Assembly: GCA_002708885.1 (NCBI GenBank)
Contig: PAPL01000089.1
Coordinates: 1-6,743, forward strand
DNA from: Verrucomicrobiales bacterium
Lineage (GTDB): Bacteria > Verrucomicrobiota > Verrucomicrobiia > Verrucomicrobiales > DEV007
Direction of reading: 5' to 3'
DNA: 6,743 nucleotides
Part shown: positions 5,967-6,743 of the stretch, in pieces
Layout of the letters: each line of letters starts with the position of its first letter
How positions within the stretch are numbered: the first letter of the stretch is position 1
Notes under the pieces: generated by a model
What the model saw: the letters and a program-made list of their open reading frames with translations, nothing else
The model's database searches: none
What the model was told of the DNA's origin: nothing
Made by a program: the position numbers and the translations under genes

Positions 5967-6743
5967 GATAAAAGTCTCAAAACTTTCCAAGCAATATGTC
6001 GAAAGGACTGCAGTAAACAATATTTCCTTTGAAGTGGAATCCGGTGAAATAGTTGGTTTTCTTGGACCTAATGGAGCAGGAAAAACCACAACTATAAGAA
6101 TGTTAACTGGTTACATACCACCAACGTCCGGCACAGCGAGCATCGGAGGTCATGATGTTTTTTCAGAATCCATAAAAGCCAGACAAAAGATCGGATACAT
6201 GCCCGAAAATGTCCCTTTATATGATGACATGCGCGTTAGGGAATATCTGCGATTTAGGGCAGAATTGAAAGGACTTCGGGGCCAAGAAGCAAGGCAAGGA
6301 GTTAATGAGGCAGTCGAACTTTGCGGTTTAAAACAAATAAGAAGGCAAATGATTAGCTCCCTCTCAAAAGGTTACAGACAGCGAGTGGGTCTAGCTGATG
6401 CATTAGTAAACAATCCAGAACTTCTTATTCTGGACGAACCAACAAATGGACTTGATCCGAATCAAATTCGACGATTCCGGGAGTTGATAAAGCAATTGGG
6501 CATAAGACACACAATTTTAATTTCTACTCATATCCTGAGTGAAGTCGAGATGACATGCAATCGCGTCATTATTCTCAATGAAGGAAAAATCATTGCTAAT
6601 GGAAACCCTAATGATCTCTCTAGCGAACTACGTTCTGCTCATACAATATCAATCGAATTAAAAACATCTGAAGAAATTGCAAAAGATTTAATCTCTGCCA
6701 TTCCCGGAATAAAAAAGGTAAATAAGGAACACCAATCAGGAGA
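5965..6743 (+). CDS. ABC-2-type transporter ATPase subunit, GldA/NosF-like, 3' end missing
   Basis: The nucleotide-binding subunit of an ABC transporter, powering a separately encoded membrane partner that should lie beyond the window. 259 complete codons are present and the frame is open at the right edge. Motifs in order: Walker A GPNGAGKTT (34-42), a Q-loop region IGYMPENVPLY (76-86), the signature LSKGYRQR (133-140), Walker B LLILDEP (153-159) with catalytic Glu158, a D-loop GLD (162-164) and the switch histidine H189 in STHIL. Glu81 takes the position of the usual Q-loop glutamine. A MPE/LPE form there, with LSKGYRQR, is what I recall for GldA-, NosF- and other ABC-2-type ATPases, which is the basis for the subfamily. 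The C-terminal extension begins at about residue 222. The ATG at 5965 is the only start near the first beta strand (MIKVSKLSKQY). It diverges from sucA, with no sign of shared function. Substrate unknown: drug, lipid, polysaccharide or gliding-type systems all use such subunits. Confidence 0.92.
   Translation, partial: MIKVSKLSKQYVERTAVNNISFEVESGEIVGFLGPNGAGKTTTIRMLTGYIPPTSGTASIGGHDVFSESIKARQKIGYMPENVPLYDDMRVREYLRFRAELKGLRGQEARQGVNEAVELCGLKQIRRQMISSLSKGYRQRVGLADALVNNPELLILDEPTNGLDPNQIRRFRELIKQLGIRHTILISTHILSEVEMTCNRVIILNEGKIIANGNPNDLSSELRSAHTISIELKTSEEIAKDLISAIPGIKKVNKEHQSG

Noticed and set aside
5904..6089. Minus-strand 61-codon frame near the start of the ABC gene
   Set aside because: It is the antisense of the Walker A region of a clear plus-strand ABC ATPase, and it resembles the common spurious protein produced opposite P-loops (VFPAPLGPRKP).

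Overview
This is an AT-rich bacterial chromosomal segment (roughly 40% G+C by eye) with five protein genes: four on the minus strand, and one on the plus strand that runs off the right end. The central pair is sucA-sucB, the E1 and E2 components of the 2-oxoglutarate dehydrogenase complex, so the host is an aerobic or facultative organism with an oxidative TCA cycle. The style of both proteins (E1 N-terminus ending in a WAAFFEGFSLG block, an SGQDVRRGTFSHRH motif, an E2 lipoyl domain of the TLDTDKISTEI type), the GldA-like ABC ATPase and the near absence of Shine-Dalgarno sequences would fit a Verrucomicrobiota/PVC-type or otherwise Bacteroidota-like lineage. That placement is inference from remembered family resemblance, not a search result.

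Layout from left to right. Positions 1-209 (minus) hold the N-terminal 69 residues of a small two-helix membrane protein of the YcgQ/TIGR03943 (DUF1980) type. Positions 224-1171 (minus) hold its partner, a YcgR/ArsP_1-family (DUF318) permease with a CEC motif. On the minus strand the permease comes first and the small protein follows 14 bases later, an operon-like pair probably concerned with metal or solute movement across the inner membrane. Positions 1172-1408 are non-coding and hold two hairpins in tandem that look like sucB terminators, plus the permease leader with an imperfect inverted repeat. Positions 1409-2839 (minus) are sucB, and 3003-5798 (minus) are sucA, which lies upstream of sucB in transcription. 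A 163-bp AT-rich gap separates them. Positions 5799-5964 are a divergent intergenic region. From 5965 (plus) runs an ABC-2-type ATPase of the GldA/NosF kind, lacking its C-terminus and presumably followed by membrane subunits outside the window.

SucA decarboxylates 2-oxoglutarate on thiamine diphosphate and passes the succinyl group to the lipoyl-lysine of SucB, which transfers it to CoA. The E3 subunit (lpd) that reoxidises the lipoamide is not in the window. The permease pair and the ABC transporter have no evident metabolic link to the dehydrogenase and appear to be independent units. I see no mobile element, CRISPR array, tRNA or rRNA, and no clearly novel system. The observations below are modest: linker composition, initiation signals, intergenic structure and possible operators.
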